NCBI GenBank assembly: GCA_937924755.1
Contig: CALEVZ010000006.1
Span: 1 to 38,091, forward strand
Reading direction: 5' to 3'
DNA: 38,091 bases
Origin: an uncultured bacterium
GTDB lineage: Bacteria; Acidobacteriota; Thermoanaerobaculia; Thermoanaerobaculales; Thermoanaerobaculaceae
Shown: one piece after another, positions 34,981 through 38,091 of the stretch
Layout: each line of letters opens with the position of its first letter
How positions within the stretch are numbered: the stretch's first letter is position 1
The notes under the pieces: model-generated
Database searches by the model: none
Told to the model about the DNA's origin: nothing
Seen by the model: only the letters and a program-made list of their open reading frames with translations
Made by a program: the position numbers and the translations under genes

Positions 34981-37275
34981 TTACCCTCGCTTTCCGCCCG
35001 CGGCGGCCAAGAACCGCGCCGGGGTGATGGGGGCGTCGGTGACCCGCACCCCGGTGGCGTGGAAGATGGCGTTGGCCACCGCCGCCGCCGTGGGAATGGT
35101 GGCCGGCTCGCCCAGCCCCTTGGTGCCGGTGGAGTTGAAGGCCTCATCGGGTCGGTCAATGGCGACGCAGGCCATTTCCACCGGCACGTCCAGCATGGTG
35201 GGGAGCTTGTAGTCGTGTAGGTTGGCGTTGACCATGCGGCCGGTGGCGGGGTCGAGGACCCGCTCTTCGGTGAGGGCAAAGCCCAGCCCCATCACCACCC
35301 CTCCCAGGGTCTGGTTGTCGAAGGTGAGGCGGTTGAGCACCCGCCCCGAGTCCTGGGCGGCCACCACCCGCAGCACCCGCACCTCCCCGGTGGCGGTGTT
35401 CACCTCCACCTCGGCGAAGTGGGCGGCGAAGGGGATGGTGACGGTCCCTTCCGGGTTGGGGGCGCGGGTGCCCACCCCCACCAGCACCCCCTGCCGCTGC
35501 AGTCCCTCCAAAGCGCTCATGGGGAGAGACACGGAGGGGTCGGCGGGGGTCACAACCCGCCCTTCCCGCAGGGTCAACTCCTCTACCGGGCGCTGCAGCT
35601 GCGCCGCCGCCAGCTCCAGCACCTGCCGGCGCACCGCGGCGGCGGCGGCGCGCACCGCCGGGCTGTCCGTGGGGACGGTCTTGGAGCCCCCGGAGGGGGT
35701 GGCGTAGGGGGTGGTGCCGGTGTCGGCGTGCTCCACGGCGATGCGCTCCACGGGGATCGCCAGCTCCTCGGCGGCCACCATGGCCATCACGGTCTTGGTG
35801 CCGGTGCCGATGTCCGAGGCTCCCATGGTGAGGGTGGCGGAGCCGTCGGAGAAGAGCTTGACGATGGCGGTGGAGGGGGGGCCGCCCGAGAACCCCCAGA
35901 AGCATGCGGCCATCCCCACACCCCGGCGGATGGTTGCCCGCCCCGGCCGGGCGCGGCGGGCCCGCTCCCACCCGAAGGCCTCGGCCCCCCGCCGCAGACA
36001 CTCCTCCAGCCCGGCGGTACTGTAGGGGAGATTGCCGCGGCGCTGGGCGGTGCGGGGGACGTTTTTCAGGCGCAGCGCCAGGGGGTCCATGCCCAACTTG
36101 CCGGCCAGCTCGTCCATGGCCTGTTCCAGCGCCCAGGCGCACTGGGGGTAGCCGGGGGCGCGCATGGGGCGGGCCCGCCCGGCGTGGATGAAGACCGTCT
36201 CGTCCCGGGCCCGCACGTTGGGGCAGGCGTACAGCTCGGTGGCCATGAAGGTGGCGGCCGCCGAGGCCGGGTAGGCCCCGGCCGCCCCCAGGCTGGTGAT
36301 CTCCAAAGCGGTGAGGGTGCCGTCGCGGGCCGCCCCCAGCTTGACCGTGAGGCGGTTGGCGGGGCGGTTACCGGTGGCCAGGAAGGTGTCCTCCCGGGGG
36401 AGGAACAGCTTCACCGGGCGACCCGTGGCGCGGGCCAGCAGGGCGGCCAGCACGGTGTACTTGCCCGCCTCCAGCTTGGCGCCGAAGCCGCCTCCCATGT
36501 AGTGCCCGATCACCCGTACGTGGGCCAGGGGCAGCCCTAGGGCGCGGGCCACCTCGGCCTGCACCGCGAACACTCCCTGGGTGGTGTCCCACACGGTGAG
36601 GCGGTTGCCGTCCCAGCGCACCACCGAGCCGTGCACCTCCATGGGGGCGTGCAGCTCGCAGGCCGTGCGGAAGGTGCGCTCCACCACCACCGCCGCAGCG
36701 GCAAGGCCCGCCGCCACATCCCCCCGCTCGTACACCGCCGGCTCCCCCACCCGGTTGCTCCCCTCGTGCACCGGCGGGGCTCCGGGGGCGGTGGCCTGCT
36801 CCTCGTCGAGGACGAAGGGGAGCACCTCGTACTCCACGGCGATGGCCTTCAGAGCGTCGGCCACCTGGTAGGGGGTCTCGGCGGCCACCGCCGCCACCTC
36901 CTCCCCCTGGTGGCGGCAGTGGCGGTCCAGGAGCCGGCTCCAGGCCCGCCCCTGGGCCCGGTACCAGGGGATGTCGGCCCCGGGGGAATCCGGCCCGATG
37001 GCCGCGCGCACCCCCGGCAGGGCCAGGGCGGGGGACAGGTCCACCCTCCTCACCCGGGCATGGGGGTGGGGGCAGCGCAGGATACCGGCGTACAGCATCT
37101 CCGGCAGCACCACGTCGATGGGGTACACCGCCGTGCCGCTCACCCGCTCGTAGGCGTCCACCCGGGGCAGGCGGGCCCCCACCACCCGGGTGCTCGTCCA
37201 GGGGGGCAGCGGTTCGGTGGGGGTGGCGGCCTCGGGCAGGGCGCCGGCGACGAAGTAGGTCCCGCTGTTATCCAT
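34981..37275 (-). CDS. paoC: Molybdenum-binding catalytic subunit, PaoC-like
   Basis: This 764-residue protein is the catalytic subunit of a xanthine-oxidase-family hydroxylase. The N-terminal domain shows KVSG-like RVSGTAVYPIDV, followed by cofactor-binding blocks: DTTQGVFAVQ, GGGFGAKLEAGKYTVLAALLA, MRAPGYPQCAWALEQAMDE and GTGTKTVMAMVAAEEL. GLGEPATIPTAAAVANAI near the C-terminus holds the catalytic Glu723. No export signal is seen, so it should cross the membrane with the Tat-bearing small subunit. The start overlaps the small subunit by eight bases. Substrate could be an aldehyde, as for PaoABC, or an N-heterocycle; active-site reading cannot settle it. Confidence 0.9.
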   Translation of the reverse strand: MDNSGTYFVAGALPEAATPTEPLPPWTSTRVVGARLPRVDAYERVSGTAVYPIDVVLPEMLYAGILRCPHPHARVRRVDLSPALALPGVRAAIGPDSPGADIPWYRAQGRAWSRLLDRHCRHQGEEVAAVAAETPYQVADALKAIAVEYEVLPFVLDEEQATAPGAPPVHEGSNRVGEPAVYERGDVAAGLAAAAVVVERTFRTACELHAPMEVHGSVVRWDGNRLTVWDTTQGVFAVQAEVARALGLPLAHVRVIGHYMGGGFGAKLEAGKYTVLAALLARATGRPVKLFLPREDTFLATGNRPANRLTVKLGAARDGTLTALEITSLGAAGAYPASAAATFMATELYACPNVRARDETVFIHAGRARPMRAPGYPQCAWALEQAMDELAGKLGMDPLALRLKNVPRTAQRRGNLPYSTAGLEECLRRGAEAFGWERARRARPGRATIRRGVGMAACFWGFSGGPPSTAIVKLFSDGSATLTMGASDIGTGTKTVMAMVAAEELAIPVERIAVEHADTGTTPYATPSGGSKTVPTDSPAVRAAAAAVRRQVLELAAAQLQRPVEELTLREGRVVTPADPSVSLPMSALEGLQRQGVLVGVGTRAPNPEGTVTIPFAAHFAEVEVNTATGEVRVLRVVAAQDSGRVLNRLTFDNQTLGGVVMGLGFALTEERVLDPATGRMVNANLHDYKLPTMLDVPVEMACVAIDRPDEAFNSTGTKGLGEPATIPTAAAVANAIFHATGVRVTDAPITPARFLAAAGGKRG

Positions 37276-37897
37276 GCCCCACCTCCCGGCGGGCCGCAGC
37301 GGCCCGCCGCACGGCCTTGACGATGTGCGCGTACGCGCCGCAGCGGCACAGGTTTCCGGCCATGGCGGCGCGGATCTCGGCCACCGTGGGGTCAGGGTTG
37401 GCGCGCAGCAGCCCCTCGGCGGCCATGATCTGCCCGGGGGTGCAGAAGCCGCACTGGAAGGCGTCCTCCTCTAAGAAGGCCTGCTGCACCACCCCCAGCT
37501 CCTCCCCCCGCAGCAGCCCCTCGATGGTGGTGACTTCGTGCCCCTGCGCCTCCACCGCCAGGGTGAGGCAGGCGTAGCGGGGCAGCCCATCGACGAGGAC
37601 GGTGCAGGCCCCGCACTCCCCCCGCTCGCACCCCACCTTGGTGCCGGTGAGGACGAGTCGCTCCCGCAGCACGAAGAGCAGCGACCAGCGGGGCTCCACT
37701 AGCAGGCGGTGGGCCCGCCCGTTGATGCGCAGCGTCACCCTCACCAGCTCGGCGGGATCCGCCGGCTGCTCAGCGGCGACAGGGACGGCGGGCAACCCTG
37801 CCGCCGCCAGCACGGCGCCGGCCCCCACCGAGGAGAGAAACCCCCGCCGACTCACCCCGCCGCAACAGTGTCCCTTGTGGCCGTCTTCGTCCTTCAT
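37268..37897 (-). CDS. paoA: Two [2Fe-2S] cluster subunit with Tat signal, PaoA-like
   Basis: The small subunit passes electrons between the molybdenum centre and FAD. The plant-type cluster uses Cys90, Cys95, Cys98 and Cys110 (GCERGECGACTVL, RYAC); the second uses Cys149, Cys152, Cys184 and Cys186 (QCGFCTPG, NLCRCGAY). The N-terminus has a twin-arginine signal, SRRGFLSSVGAGAVLAAAG at residues 16-34, as in E. coli PaoA, so the assembled enzyme is periplasmic. The start is ATG 37897, with AGGAGG four bases before it; the frame is open 13 codons further but lacks a ribosome-binding site. A CC pair and several His before the Tat motif (HKGHCCGG) are odd. It is first in the operon. Confidence 0.93.
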   Translation of the reverse strand: MKDEDGHKGHCCGGVSRRGFLSSVGAGAVLAAAGLPAVPVAAEQPADPAELVRVTLRINGRAHRLLVEPRWSLLFVLRERLVLTGTKVGCERGECGACTVLVDGLPRYACLTLAVEAQGHEVTTIEGLLRGEELGVVQQAFLEEDAFQCGFCTPGQIMAAEGLLRANPDPTVAEIRAAMAGNLCRCGAYAHIVKAVRRAAAARREVGHG

Positions 37898-37938
37898 GGG
37901 GCCTCCTGCCGGTTGACAGACGAAACTGAAACACATTC

Positions 37939-37950
37939 GTGAAATTTCAC
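37939..37950. promoter_or_regulatory. 12-bp palindrome in the pao-like operon leader
   Basis: GTGAAATTTCAC is a perfect palindrome, 42 bases before the small-subunit ATG and about 16 bases downstream of the predicted transcript start. Its position fits a repressor site. Confidence 0.45.
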
Positions 37951-37972
37951 CACTCCAACAAGTTCCCTCTCA

Positions 37973-38001
37973 AGTATAGGGACTCGGAGACCCCCGGGCA
38001 A
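37973..38001 (-). promoter_or_regulatory. Sigma-70-type promoter of the pao-like operon
   Basis: On the minus strand TTGCCC (37996-38001) and TATACT (37973-37978) are 17 bases apart. Transcription should start near 37966, giving a leader of about 70 bases before the ATG at 37897. Confidence 0.6.
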
Positions 38002-38011
38002 CGTTGCCCGG
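37994..38011. promoter_or_regulatory. 18-bp palindrome over the -35 element of the pao-like operon
   Basis: CCGGGCAACGTTGCCCGG is a perfect palindrome that contains the predicted -35 hexamer TTGCCC. A dimeric regulator bound here would block or recruit RNA polymerase. No regulator gene is in the window; one may lie just beyond the right edge. Confidence 0.55.
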
Positions 38012-38091
38012 CGAGAGCCCTTGCCAGCTCCGCATCTCTCCTGTCACCTCGTAGTCGCTGTTGCCTCCAGTGATCTGCGTCACTGTCCCGG
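38012..38091. other. Right flank, no gene seen
   Basis: The last 80 bases hold no open frame with a ribosome-binding site and no clear structure. They probably separate the pao-like operon from a neighbour outside the window. Confidence 0.4.

Overview
The window is high-GC bacterial chromosomal DNA in which nearly every base lies in tightly packed genes, many joined by 1, 4 or 8-base overlaps. I see no rRNA, tRNA, CRISPR array, insertion sequence or phage gene. The mix suggests an Acidobacteriota-like organism: an MglA-type GTPase with the TVPGQ motif, classic housekeeping gene order, a secreted beta-rich protein and apparently leaderless genes. A myxobacterial or other deep-branching Gram-negative relative is possible. 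This placement is inference from gene content, not from a marker search.

Layout. (1) 77-5003, minus strand: truA-uppS-cdsA-dxr-rseP, for tRNA pseudouridylation, undecaprenyl and isoprenoid precursors, phospholipid precursors and envelope proteolysis. (2) 5104-12788, mixed strands: a long-chain acyl-CoA synthetase, a HAD phosphatase, an uncharacterised protein with its own consensus promoter, a comF-proline dehydrogenase pair, and several small exported or membrane proteins. (3) 12838-16569, plus strand: a signalling operon of a histidine kinase with a degenerate receiver domain, an unusual MglA GTPase-GAF-histidine kinase fusion, and a stand-alone response regulator. (4) 16683-18712: an ATP-grasp ligase coupled to an RlmI-type rRNA methyltransferase. 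(5) 18759-29118: the rimP-nusA-infB-(DUF503)-rbfA-nrnA-truB-rpsO-pnp transcription and translation cluster. It is preceded by a promoter and, inside the leader, an 11-bp hairpin with eight Ts that looks like an attenuator. (6) 29119-30099: a poorly coding stretch with a possible 47-residue secreted peptide and a probable frameshifted gene. (7) 30100-37897, minus strand: a seven-gene operon for a PaoABC-like periplasmic molybdenum hydroxylase (2Fe-2S, Moco and FAD/4Fe-4S subunits), its MocA-like and XdhC/PaoD-like maturation factors, a class I methyltransferase and a Tat-exported amidase. Its promoter has one palindrome over the -35 element and another in the leader.

The most unusual items are the MglA-GAF-kinase fusion and its operon, the terminator-like hairpin directly after the rimP-nusA promoter, and the extended Pao-type operon with an exported amidase and a methyltransferase. 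Functions are assigned by reading motifs by eye; no database search was possible.
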